Positions 24,766-32,704 of a stretch of DNA of 39,250 nt are shown one piece after another. The translations under genes and the position numbers were made by a program. The stretch spans positions 1 to 39,250 of the forward strand of contig NZ_JAIVFN010000029.1 in assembly GCF_030015065.1 (NCBI RefSeq). The letters run 5' to 3'. The stretch's first letter is position 1. The number at the start of each line of letters is the position of its first letter. The notes below the pieces were generated by a model, which did not search any database, had not been told where the DNA came from, and saw nothing but the letters and a program-made list of their open reading frames with translations. The stretch is from Xanthobacter autotrophicus (lineage in GTDB: Bacteria > Pseudomonadota > Alphaproteobacteria > Rhizobiales > Xanthobacteraceae).

Positions 24766-25935
24766 CTATCGGGTCAGCACGACGCCGGCATGGGGCGCGA
24801 AGGTCACCCAGACCTTGTCATCCCACGAGATGGGCCGCGCCACCACCCGCGACAGGTTCGGCTGCGAGACCTTGATCCGCTGCCCGCAGGCCAGTTCCAC
24901 ATGGTAGATGGAGAGGTCGCCCAGATAGCCGATATCCCAGATCTCGCCCTCGAACACGTTCTCGGTCTGGTCCGCCGGCGGCTCCAGGGCGATGCGCAGC
25001 TTCTCGGGGCGGATGGCGATGCAGGCCGTGTCCCCCGCCTTGCAGTCCATCGTCTGCGCCACCACGAGGGGAAAGGGCGTGACCGGCGAGGAGAGGTGCG
25101 TCTCGTCCTGCCCCGTCTGGGTGATGGTGCCCTCGATGAGGTTCACCTCACCGATGAAGTCCGCCACATAGCGGGTGGCCGGCTGCTCGTAGATCACCGC
25201 CGGCGGGGCCACCTGCACCAGCACGCCGTTGTTCATCACCGCGATCCGGTCGGCCACCGTCATGGCCTCCTCCTGGTCGTGGGTGACGATCAGGAAGGTC
25301 ATGCCGAGGTCCATCTGCAGGTCCATCAGCTCGAACTGGGTTTCCTCGCGCAGCTTCTTGTCGAGGGCGCCCAGAGGCTCGTCCAGCAACAGCACCTTGG
25401 GCCGCTTGGCCAGCGACCGGGCGAGGGCCACGCGCTGGCGCTGGCCGCCGGAGAGCTGGTGCGGCTTGCGCTTCGCGAACTTCTCCAGCTTCACCAGCTT
25501 CAGCATCTCCTCGACGCGGGCGTCGATCTCGCCCTTGCCCATCTTGTCCTGCTTGAGGCCGAAGGCGATGTTGTCCTGAACATTCATGTGCGGGAACAGG
25601 GCGTAGGACTGGAACATCATGTTCACCGGCCGCCGGTAGGGCGGCACGCCGGCGAGGTCCTCCCCCGCCAGGGTGAGGCGGCCCTCGGACGGCTCCTCGA
25701 AACCGGCGAGCATGCGCATGAGGGTCGTCTTGCCGCAGCCGGAGGGACCGAGCAGGGCGAAGAACTCGCGCTCGTAGATGTCGAGGCTCACATGATCCAC
25801 CGCGGTGAAGTCGCCGAAGCGCTTCACTACATTCTCGAACCGGATAAGCGGGGTCTTGCCGGGATCGGCCCAGGGGGCGAACGAGCGCCGGACGGCGCCG
25901 ATGGTTTCCTTCCGCGCCTTGTCCGCAGCCATCAT
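24766..25935 (-). CDS. potG: Polyamine-type ABC transporter ATP-binding protein (PotG/PotA-like)
   Basis: A 389-residue ATPase that powers the importer formed with the two downstream permeases. Walker A is GPSGCGKTT at 63-71, the Q-loop glutamine is Q109, the signature LSGGQ is at 161-165, Walker B LLLDEP at 182-187, and the switch histidine is H219. A C-terminal TOBE domain (about 280-385) is typical of carbohydrate and polyamine importers. Two Met codons begin the frame. It is the first gene of the operon; no periplasmic binding-protein gene lies upstream, where 273 gene-free bases lead to the tRNA. Confidence 0.93.
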   Translation of the reverse strand: MMAADKARKETIGAVRRSFAPWADPGKTPLIRFENVVKRFGDFTAVDHVSLDIYEREFFALLGPSGCGKTTLMRMLAGFEEPSEGRLTLAGEDLAGVPPYRRPVNMMFQSYALFPHMNVQDNIAFGLKQDKMGKGEIDARVEEMLKLVKLEKFAKRKPHQLSGGQRQRVALARSLAKRPKVLLLDEPLGALDKKLREETQFELMDLQMDLGMTFLIVTHDQEEAMTVADRIAVMNNGVLVQVAPPAVIYEQPATRYVADFIGEVNLIEGTITQTGQDETHLSSPVTPFPLVVAQTMDCKAGDTACIAIRPEKLRIALEPPADQTENVFEGEIWDIGYLGDLSIYHVELACGQRIKVSQPNLSRVVARPISWDDKVWVTFAPHAGVVLTR

Positions 25936-26208
25936 GTCCCCCGAGCTGGCCTCGTGGAATGGAGGCTAACCGGGGAAACGGAAACGCTCAAGCCGTGTGC
26001 ACGCGCAAAAATGCATCGCTGCGGCTGCTCAGGCGAGCGGGCGGATCGCGGCTGGGGAGAAGTGCCATCTTCCCCCCTCAAGATGCATCACCCCCTTGCA
26101 CGTGCCCCCCGCATGTGGCAGAGGAGGCCGCCTGACGACGGCGATGCCCGTCGCCTTCCGGGCCGGCGGCATTTTCCCTCGCGGAGCATCCCAAGGCCCA
26201 CCCGGCGC

Positions 26209-26283
<75 letters not shown>

Positions 26284-26362
26284 TTCCAAAGCGTTGCAAA
26301 CGCTAGAAACCCTTGCAAATCCTCGCATCCTGTCCAAAGCTCCGTCCAAAGTTTGTCCAAAA
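26284..26362 (+). promoter_or_regulatory. Candidate attachment-site arm repeats upstream of the integrase
   Basis: Between the tRNA end and the integrase start, GTCCAAA occurs three times at 26332, 26344 and 26355 (spacing 12 and 11, close to one helical turn), and a fourth TTCCAAAG lies at 26285. A 15-base palindrome AGCGTTGCAAACGCT is at 26290-26304, and TTGCAAA recurs at 26313. Such phased repeats beside a tRNA suit integrase arm-type or directionality-factor sites. This is inferred from position and spacing only. Confidence 0.45.
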
Positions 26363-26373
26363 CCGAGGCGGAC

Positions 26374-27996
26374 ATGGCCGGCAAGGCAAGGCATCTGAGG
26401 CAGCGGGGCACCACCTTCTTCGTGCGCGTGGGCGTGCCGAAGGAGCTTCGCGAGATTGTCGGCAAGTCCGAGCTTCACGAATCCCTAGGCGGCAACGCAA
26501 GGGAAGCTGAACGCCGCTCCCATGCCGTGCTCGCGCGCTTCCACGCGATTTTGGACGACGCCCGCCTCAAGCTGGCACAGGGCAGCGGCGCCCCTCCCCG
26601 GCTTGCTCGCACCCTGGACGCCGCGAAGCTTGCCCACCACCACTATCAAAGTCAGCTCGACGAAGACGCGGCCCTTCGCGACAGTGGCGCCCTGGCCAAG
26701 ATCGGGCACGACCGAGCCACCTATCGACGCCTTTTCGAGGGCGGGTACACATCTGCCCTTAGGGAAGTCGTTTCCGGCATCGCACCAGATGACAAGATCG
26801 GCGCGACCATCGGATGGGCCATTGACGCCTATGCCGCCGACAAGCTGACTAAGGCTGAGCCCGGCACCCCCGAATGGCGCGCCCTGGCTCGCACCCTTGC
26901 CGGAATCCAATTGGAGGTTCTTCAGCGGCAGAAAGAGCGCGACGAAGGCCAGCCCGAAGCCGAACCGGCACACCCGGCCCTGAAGCCCTCCCCAGCGCCC
27001 ACACAGGCCAAGCGCGACCGCGTCTCTATCCTCGACCTTCTAGACGGCTACCTCACCGAGCTTCGCGCCTCTGGACGCGGGGCAGAGGCAGAGAAGCGCT
27101 GGACGCCCGGCTTTAAGCAGTTCGTCCGGCACCTCGGACATGATGACGCTTCGCGCCTAACCAAGGCGGACGTGGTCGCCTGGAAAGACGCCTTGCTCAC
27201 CACCATGTCGCCGAAGACGGTGCGCGACACCAACGTTGCTGCCCTTCGAGCCGTCTTCCAATGGGCGGTGGACAATGACCGCCTGAAGGCGAACCCCGCG
27301 AAAGAGGTGAAGGTGCGTGTCCTGAAGAAGGTACGCAACCGCGAGAAAGGCTTCACCCTCGACGAGGCGAAAGCCGTCCTGAAGGCCGCGCGCAACCATT
27401 CCCCCGCGCACTCCGACAATCCACGCACCCGTGAATCAGCGCCCATGACGGCGGCGAAACGTTGGGTGCCCTGGTTGTGCGCGCATACCGGCGCCCGCGT
27501 CGCCGAAATGACGCAACTCCGGAAGCAGGACGTCCGCGAGGAAAACGGCATTGCCTTTGTGCGTATCGCGCCAGAAGCCGGCAGTGTGAAGTCGGGCCAA
27601 TATCGCGACGCGCCGCTTCACCCGCAAATTGTCGAGATGGGCTTCCTCGACTTCGTGAAGGCCGCGCCAGACGGCCCGCTCTTCTATGTCGATAATCCGA
27701 ACCGCGCCGGGAAGTCCCATCCCTCCAAACAGATTGCGGGGCGGCTCGCCATGTGGGTTCGCGCGCTGAACGTCATTGCTGCCGAGGTGGACCCGAACCA
27801 CGGCTGGCGCCATCGGTTCAAGACAGTGGCCCGCGAGCTTGGACTTGATCCCCGCGTCATAGACAAGATCCAAGGCCACGCCGCACGCACGGCCGGCGAG
27901 GACTATGGCGACGTGACACTTAAAGCCGCCTACGCGGCAATCAAACAAATGCCACACTATACAATCGCGAAAAAGGCCGACCAGAGCGCCGCCTAG
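26374..27996 (+). CDS. int: Phage-type tyrosine integrase
   Basis: A 540-residue tyrosine recombinase. The N-terminus (HLRQRGTTFFVRVGVPKELR) matches the DUF6538 segment of alphaproteobacterial prophage integrases. A core-binding region precedes the catalytic domain, whose residues are visible: R375 (GARVAE), H476 and R479 (HGWRHRF), H502 (QGHAAR) and nucleophile Y511 (EDYGD). GAGG is about 5 bases upstream of ATG 26374; the frame reads back into the tRNA, but that part is not coding. It would catalyse integration at tRNA-Thr. All active-site residues are intact. Confidence 0.93.
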   Translation: MAGKARHLRQRGTTFFVRVGVPKELREIVGKSELHESLGGNAREAERRSHAVLARFHAILDDARLKLAQGSGAPPRLARTLDAAKLAHHHYQSQLDEDAALRDSGALAKIGHDRATYRRLFEGGYTSALREVVSGIAPDDKIGATIGWAIDAYAADKLTKAEPGTPEWRALARTLAGIQLEVLQRQKERDEGQPEAEPAHPALKPSPAPTQAKRDRVSILDLLDGYLTELRASGRGAEAEKRWTPGFKQFVRHLGHDDASRLTKADVVAWKDALLTTMSPKTVRDTNVAALRAVFQWAVDNDRLKANPAKEVKVRVLKKVRNREKGFTLDEAKAVLKAARNHSPAHSDNPRTRESAPMTAAKRWVPWLCAHTGARVAEMTQLRKQDVREENGIAFVRIAPEAGSVKSGQYRDAPLHPQIVEMGFLDFVKAAPDGPLFYVDNPNRAGKSHPSKQIAGRLAMWVRALNVIAAEVDPNHGWRHRFKTVARELGLDPRVIDKIQGHAARTAGEDYGDVTLKAAYAAIKQMPHYTIAKKADQSAA

Positions 27997-28031
27997 ATAG
28001 GAGCGCACGGCCGATTATTCAAGATCAACAC

Positions 28032-28068
28032 AGATTGACAGCGGCACTTTCTAGGCTTCCGTCAATCT
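28032..28068. repeat. Inverted repeat between integrase and portal genes
   Basis: Perfect 8-bp arms AGATTGAC (28032-28039) and GTCAATCT (28061-28068) are separated by 21 bases, in the AT-richer 180-base gap between the integrase stop and the portal start. It could be an operator or a weak terminator; no T-run follows directly. No repressor gene lies in this gap. Confidence 0.4.
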
Positions 28069-28176
28069 CACTCCACTATCTGCGAATTTTTCTCAATTAA
28101 TTCGACGAAACGGTCTATTCCACGTGAGATTCGTGTTATCCTAATGGATATAGCGAATAGGACGTGTTCTTTCTAA

Positions 28177-29436
28177 ATGGGCATTCTCGATTTCTGGCCC
28201 TTTCCTCGCCAGCAGGTGACCGAAACAAAGGCCGCGCCCTCTCTTCCGGCGCCTCCGCAGCCATCCACGGGCAACGCGAGTTGGCTGTTTTTCGGCACCC
28301 CGTCGCCTGACGGCAAGCTCCATATTAACGTAACGCCCGACACTGCCATGAAGTGTCCGCCCGTGCGACGCGCCATTTCCGTGCTTTCGTCCGCCGTCTC
28401 GACGATGCCGCTGCACCTCTACAAGCGCGGCGACAGCAATTCCAAATCCCGCGCAACCGATCATCCGCTGTATAAGGTGCTGCATCGGCGCGCCAATGAG
28501 TTTATGTCAGCCTCGCACTTCCGTGAAATCATGATGCGCAACGCGCTTCTTCACGGGAACGCCTATGCACTGATCAATCGGAACGAATATTTCACCGAGC
28601 TTTGGCATATCCCGCCTAATTATGTCCGCGTCGAATATGACGAACTGACATATGCGCCGGTTTATTTCGTACGGCATGGCGGCGGCGCCGAAGAAACCAC
28701 CTATCCTGCATCTGCCATCTTCCACATCCGGAACACCGGCGCCTGTGATTACGTTGGCGACTCTCCGGTAAATGAGTGCCAGAAGGCAATCATGCTGAGC
28801 ATGCTCCTAGAAGAGCACGGCAAGCTATTCTTTGAGAACATGGCACGCCCGTCCGGGATGATTCTCATGCTTCCCGGCATGCCAGAAACCACTCTGGATA
28901 ACGCTCGCAAAGCATGGATGGCTCGCACGGCTGGCGGAAACATGTACGGCACGCCCATGATGCCGGGAGTGCAAGACTACAAGCCGATCAGTTTCAGCAG
29001 TGTTGACGCGCAGTTTCTCGAAACCCGCAAGGAACAGGTTGTAGAGATCGCGCGCGTCTTTGGCGTTCCGCCGCACTCACTCTTTGAGATGGGTCGCGCG
29101 ACTTGGGACAACATCACGGCTGAGCGTCAAGAATTCCTCGACGGTTCGCTGAGCGATTGGCTCACCCGTTGGGAAGACGAGATCTATATGAAGCTCCTTA
29201 CGCCTGACGAGCAAGAGGAATACTTCGCGGAATTCCTGACTGACAACTTCCTGCGAATGAACCCGCTGGACCGTGCTGAAGCGCAGGGTAAGCGCATTGC
29301 TTCGCGCATCCTGTCGCCCAATGAGGCGCGGGCACAAGAAAACCTTCCGCCTTACGAAGGTGGCGACGAATTCATCAATCCCAACACCACGTCTTCCACC
29401 ATTCCGGACAACACCAATGCTGACAAACCTGCCTGA
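28177..29436 (+). CDS. Phage portal protein, HK97 family
   Basis: A 419-residue portal protein, which forms the dodecameric DNA gate at one capsid vertex. Family segments include PPVRRAISVLSSAVSTMPLH at 61-80, RNALLHGNAYALI, the EEHGKLFFENMARPSGM region, and the C-terminal VVEIARVFGVPPHSLFEMGR. The length fits the HK97 and gene-transfer-agent portal type. No clear ribosome binding site precedes ATG 28177 (AGGA lies about 13 bases away). Its position directly after the integrase, without the terminase before it, is unusual. Confidence 0.92.
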   Translation: MGILDFWPFPRQQVTETKAAPSLPAPPQPSTGNASWLFFGTPSPDGKLHINVTPDTAMKCPPVRRAISVLSSAVSTMPLHLYKRGDSNSKSRATDHPLYKVLHRRANEFMSASHFREIMMRNALLHGNAYALINRNEYFTELWHIPPNYVRVEYDELTYAPVYFVRHGGGAEETTYPASAIFHIRNTGACDYVGDSPVNECQKAIMLSMLLEEHGKLFFENMARPSGMILMLPGMPETTLDNARKAWMARTAGGNMYGTPMMPGVQDYKPISFSSVDAQFLETRKEQVVEIARVFGVPPHSLFEMGRATWDNITAERQEFLDGSLSDWLTRWEDEIYMKLLTPDEQEEYFAEFLTDNFLRMNPLDRAEAQGKRIASRILSPNEARAQENLPPYEGGDEFINPNTTSSTIPDNTNADKPA

Positions 29437-29623
29437 AATCGCTGCGGCATTCGCAGCGGCGCACGGTCCCTTCTCCCAGGCCGTGGATATGCTGAAGAGC
29501 GTCGCGACCTCTGGCGCGCCCCTGCCGCCCGCAAATCGGAAATGCGATTTCGCCAAGCATGCTGAGCGCCAGCATGACGGCCGTATCGTGCTCGACCTCG
29601 ACAAGATCGGAGTCGGCGCGTGA
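29417..29623 (+). CDS. Small phage protein of unknown function
   Basis: A 68-residue reading frame (MLTNLPEIAAAFAAAHGPFS at its start; acidic and hydrophobic end LDLDKIGVGA) that overlaps the portal 3' end by 20 bases and the next gene by 4. Tight overlap on both sides and phage-like codon use support a real gene. I recognise no family. The ribosome binding site is weak, so it may depend on translational coupling. Confidence 0.55.
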   Translation: MLTNLPEIAAAFAAAHGPFSQAVDMLKSVATSGAPLPPANRKCDFAKHAERQHDGRIVLDLDKIGVGA

Positions 29624-29967
29624 CCTCGACCCGCATCAAGCGCTTTCTTGGCGACGGCGAATATGAATTTAATCTCTCCGGCACGCAGATTGTGCGGCTC
29701 GAAAAGCTTTTGAATATCGGCATCGGCGAGTTGTCGCAGCGTGTCGTCAGCGGCCGATTTCACCACGTCGAGCTTATCGAGACCGTGCGCCACGGTCTGA
29801 TCGGCGCGGGTACTTCGCACGAACAGGCCGCGAATCTCATTGCCGTCTATGTGGACGGCGTATCGTTGAGGTCGGTTCACACCCTCGCAGTCGAGATCCT
29901 TGCGGCGGCTTGGGACGGCACCCCGGAACCCGACGAAGACACCACAAAAACCAATACTCAGGAGTAA
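29620..29967 (+). CDS. Tail assembly chaperone-like protein (GTA gp10/TAC family)
   Basis: A 115-residue protein. RFLGDGEYEFNLSGTQIVRL, then EKLLNIGIGELSQRVVSG, then VELIETVRHGLIGAG match the pattern of the gene-transfer-agent gp10/Phage_TAC_11 family, small proteins thought to chaperone the tape measure during tail assembly. The start GTG at 29620 overlaps the upstream stop as GTGA. In known phages this gene follows the major tail protein and precedes the tape measure; here it lies between portal and protease. The charged tail (EPDEDTTKTNTQE) is probably disordered. Confidence 0.65.
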   Translation: MTSTRIKRFLGDGEYEFNLSGTQIVRLEKLLNIGIGELSQRVVSGRFHHVELIETVRHGLIGAGTSHEQAANLIAVYVDGVSLRSVHTLAVEILAAAWDGTPEPDEDTTKTNTQE

Positions 29968-29972
29968 TTTGA

Positions 29973-30287
29973 ATGGCTTTTTCAGGTATTTCCGTGCTTC
30001 ACGGCTCGATTACCACCATCGGCGGAAGCACCGACCTTTTCGGCCACGCGGTTTGGTCTGAAGACCTTCCGGCCCCGGCCACGACCGTCAACGTTGCGAC
30101 CCTCCCTGACTTCAATGATCGGCTTCGCGTGCAGTCCGCGTTTCTGATTCAGCCGGCTGTGGACGCCAAGGTCTATGTTGGGCCGGACCCCGCAGCGGCA
30201 AGCACCCCGATGTACCGCGTCTATGCGGGCGCCGATCGCGTGATTCTCGCGAACAAGGGCGACAAGGTTCGTTGGGCGGCAGCTTGA
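29973..30287 (+). CDS. Hypothetical phage structural protein
   Basis: A 104-residue protein of unknown family, rich in small and beta-forming residues (ISVLHGSITTIGGSTDLFGH; later RVYAGADRVILANKGDKVRW). AGGAG lies 7 bases upstream of the ATG, a strong site. It sits between the chaperone-like gene and the prohead protease, overlapping the protease start. Its size and position would suit a head decoration or stabilisation protein, but nothing in the sequence proves that. Confidence 0.6.
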   Translation: MAFSGISVLHGSITTIGGSTDLFGHAVWSEDLPAPATTVNVATLPDFNDRLRVQSAFLIQPAVDAKVYVGPDPAAASTPMYRVYAGADRVILANKGDKVRWAAA

Positions 30288-30790
30288 ACCGGCTTGAACT
30301 CAAATCCACCTTCACGGTGGACGATGCCGGCGCCATCGAAGGTGTCGCGTGGCCCTTCGGCACCCCCGACCGCGTCGGCGACATGATCGAGAAGGGTGCC
30401 TTTGCTGGTGTCCGCACGCCCCTGCCGCTCCTATTCGGCCACGATCCGAACGACGCAGTAGGCGTGTGGGAATCCGCCGCTGAGACCGCCTCCGGCTTCG
30501 TGGTGAAGGGGCGGCTCCTGGTTGATGACATGCCCCGCGCCCGTGAAGTCCGCGCCCTGGTGCGTAGCGGCGCCGTGGGAGGGCTTTCCATCGGCTTCAG
30601 CACCCGCAAGGCAGCGCCCCGCGTCGGCGCCCGTGGGCGTGTGATTTCCGCCCTCGACCTTGTCGAGGTGAGTCTTGTGACCGTGCCCAGCCATCCCGGC
30701 GCCCGCGTCACTTCCGCCAAATCCGCCGCAGCGGCATTCGCCATCGCTGAGGCTATTTCCCGAGCCGCTGCGGCTCTTCGTTCCAAGTAA
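30284..30790 (+). CDS. HK97-type prohead maturation protease
   Basis: About 168 residues, of the U35 prohead protease family that trims scaffold or capsid N-termini. Diagnostic pieces are the LLFGHDPNDAVGVW segment with the active histidine, GGLSIGF with the serine, and LDLVEVSLVTVPSHPGARV. The start is probably TTG 30284, overlapping the upstream TGA; an in-frame TTG at 30272 is the alternative. It directly precedes the capsid gene, as in HK97-like phages. Confidence 0.9.
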   Translation: MNRLELKSTFTVDDAGAIEGVAWPFGTPDRVGDMIEKGAFAGVRTPLPLLFGHDPNDAVGVWESAAETASGFVVKGRLLVDDMPRAREVRALVRSGAVGGLSIGFSTRKAAPRVGARGRVISALDLVEVSLVTVPSHPGARVTSAKSAAAAFAIAEAISRAAAALRSK

Positions 30791-30803
30791 AGGACTTCGC
30801 TAC

Positions 30804-31988
30804 GTGACCAAGCATTTCCCCATTATTGAACTCAAGGACGCGGACCCCGTTGACGCGGTCACTGCCGCCCTCGACGACCTCACCAAGTCCGTTGACGAGC
30901 GCCTGAAGGCCATCGAAACCAAGTCCGCAGGCGGCGCCGATGCCGGCGAGCTGGACGCGCTCAAGGCGTCGCTCGCCAAGATCGAGGCCCGCCTGAGCCG
31001 CCCCGGCATCATCACCGGCAAGTCGGCCGACGAGACCAAGGCCGACGCCGAAACCAAGGCTTTCGGGACCTACATCCGGCGCGGCGAAAAGGCCCTCGGT
31101 GCCGACGAAATCAAGGCCCTGAACGTCACCACGGCGGCCCAGGGCGGCTACATGGTGCCGCCTGAAATGTCGGCGGAAATCCTGCGCGAACTGGTGGAGT
31201 ACAGCCCCATCCGCGCGCTCGCAGACGTGCGCGACACTTCCAAGTCTTCCGTGTTCTATCCCAAGCGCACCGGCCGGCCGAACATCACGTGGCTCTCCGA
31301 GGGCGAGGCCCGCACCGAAGAGGCCATTGCGTTCGGGCAGGTGGAAATCAAGATCAAGGAAGCCGGCTTTTTCATTCCGGTGACGAACCGCCTTCTCGGC
31401 GACTCCCAGGGCGCGGCCGAAGCCGAGGTTCGCCTCGCTATTGCCGAAGCCTACGGGAAGAACGAGTCCGAGGTGTTCCTCAACGGCGACGGCGTGAAGG
31501 AGCCCAGCGGTATCCTCACCGACGCGTCGTTGGTGACCGTGGAAGCGCCCCTGACAGCGCCCGACAGTATCCAGTACAATTCCGTGCTCGACACCTTCTA
31601 TGCGCTTCCGGCGACCTACCGCAATCGTGGTTCGTGGCTCCTGAATTCGACCGTTCTCAAGCTCCTGCGGAAGATGAAGGATGAGGCAGGCACGTATATC
31701 TGGCAGCCTGCACTTTCGCAGGACGCGCCCGAGCGTATCCTCGGGCGCCCGGTCATCGAGATTCCCGAGATGCCGGACCACGCGCCTTCCGCAGTCCCGG
31801 TGCTCTTCGGCGACTTCAAGAGTGCTTACCGCATCGTGGATCACATCGAGAACGGCAGCGCCTTTAGTGTGCTGGTTGACCCGTATACCGGCGCCACGAA
31901 CGGCATCACCAAGTTCCACGCGAACCGCCGCGTCGGCGCCAAGCTCCTTCGCCCCGAGGCCATCGTGGGCATGAAGATCGCAGCCTAA
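30804..31988 (+). CDS. Major capsid protein, HK97 fold
   Basis: A 394-residue capsid subunit. An N-terminal charged, coiled-coil-like delta/scaffold region (about 1-85, ALDDLTKSVDERLKAIETKS) would be removed by the protease. The mature part shows typical segments: TTAAQGGYMVPPEMSAEILR, a loop with STAGE-like TWLSEGEARTEE, NESEVFLNGDG, and a C-terminal PVLFGDFKSAYRIVD. The start is GTG 30804 with AAAGGA upstream. The stop overlaps the next start as TAATG. Confidence 0.94.
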   Translation: MTKHFPIIELKDADPVDAVTAALDDLTKSVDERLKAIETKSAGGADAGELDALKASLAKIEARLSRPGIITGKSADETKADAETKAFGTYIRRGEKALGADEIKALNVTTAAQGGYMVPPEMSAEILRELVEYSPIRALADVRDTSKSSVFYPKRTGRPNITWLSEGEARTEEAIAFGQVEIKIKEAGFFIPVTNRLLGDSQGAAEAEVRLAIAEAYGKNESEVFLNGDGVKEPSGILTDASLVTVEAPLTAPDSIQYNSVLDTFYALPATYRNRGSWLLNSTVLKLLRKMKDEAGTYIWQPALSQDAPERILGRPVIEIPEMPDHAPSAVPVLFGDFKSAYRIVDHIENGSAFSVLVDPYTGATNGITKFHANRRVGAKLLRPEAIVGMKIAA

Positions 31989-32572
31989 TGCGACTTCTCG
32001 ACGAAGACACCATTCTGAAGCTGGACGGCACCACCGTCCGGCTTCGGCCGACACTGCGATGCGCCCTGAAGATTTCCGAGGCCCATGGCGAACCCGTGGA
32101 TTTCTGCGGCAAGATCCTCAAAAACAACGTGACGTTGATCGGCGATCTTTTCGCCCATGGGATCGAGGACGAAGACAAGCGCCGGGACGCCCTGGCGTGG
32201 CTTTCCTACAGCCCCCAGCCGCTCCGCAAGCGTGTCGAACACGTCGCCCTCGACTTGTACATTTTCGCGCTGCACCTCGCTGGCATCGATCCCGATGAGA
32301 AGCCGAACACGTCGAATTCGTCTGGCACTTCTATGAAGTTCAATCGGACGCTCGCCGAACTCTTCGGTTTCGCAACTGGTGTGCTCCATTGGTCGCCCGA
32401 ATCCGCCTGGAGCGCCACGCCGCGCGAGATCGCGCACGCAATGCACGTCTGGCGTCGCACCCAGCCTGGATATGAACCGACCGAGGAAGAGCGCGACGAA
32501 CAGGCCCGCGAACAAGCTCTGGACAGCACATTTGACCGCGTCGGCCTTCAGGCGCTGAAGAATTTAGCTTAG
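31988..32572 (+). CDS. Tail assembly chaperone-like protein
   Basis: A 194-residue protein. The N-terminus (LKLDGTTVRLRPTLRCALKI) resembles TAC_11-type chaperones, and a later segment (FGFATGVLHWSPESAWSATP, then REIAHAMHVW) resembles the C-terminal helix of tail assembly chaperones. A central helical region and a hydrophilic Asn/Ser linker (NTSNSSGTS) separate the two. It is coupled to the capsid gene by TAATG. If the assignment is right, this prophage carries two chaperone-like genes apart from each other and from the tape measure. It could instead be a head-tail protein. Confidence 0.5.
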   Translation: MRLLDEDTILKLDGTTVRLRPTLRCALKISEAHGEPVDFCGKILKNNVTLIGDLFAHGIEDEDKRRDALAWLSYSPQPLRKRVEHVALDLYIFALHLAGIDPDEKPNTSNSSGTSMKFNRTLAELFGFATGVLHWSPESAWSATPREIAHAMHVWRRTQPGYEPTEEERDEQAREQALDSTFDRVGLQALKNLA

Positions 32573-32704
32573 GGGGCGGATCATGACGGCGACGTGGCCA
32601 GCCGAATAACGAAAAGTCACCTCCCTGCCCCCGCCGTTCTGGAGAGGCCGGCAAACAAGGGTCAAGGTGACACGGCCACATCTTTTCTTTTCAGCAGGAA
32701 TACA

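Noticed and set aside
32583-32609. Eight-codon open frame MTATWPAE after GGGGGCGG
   Set aside because: It has a plausible ribosome site, but it is too short to support as a gene or leader peptide without comparative evidence.
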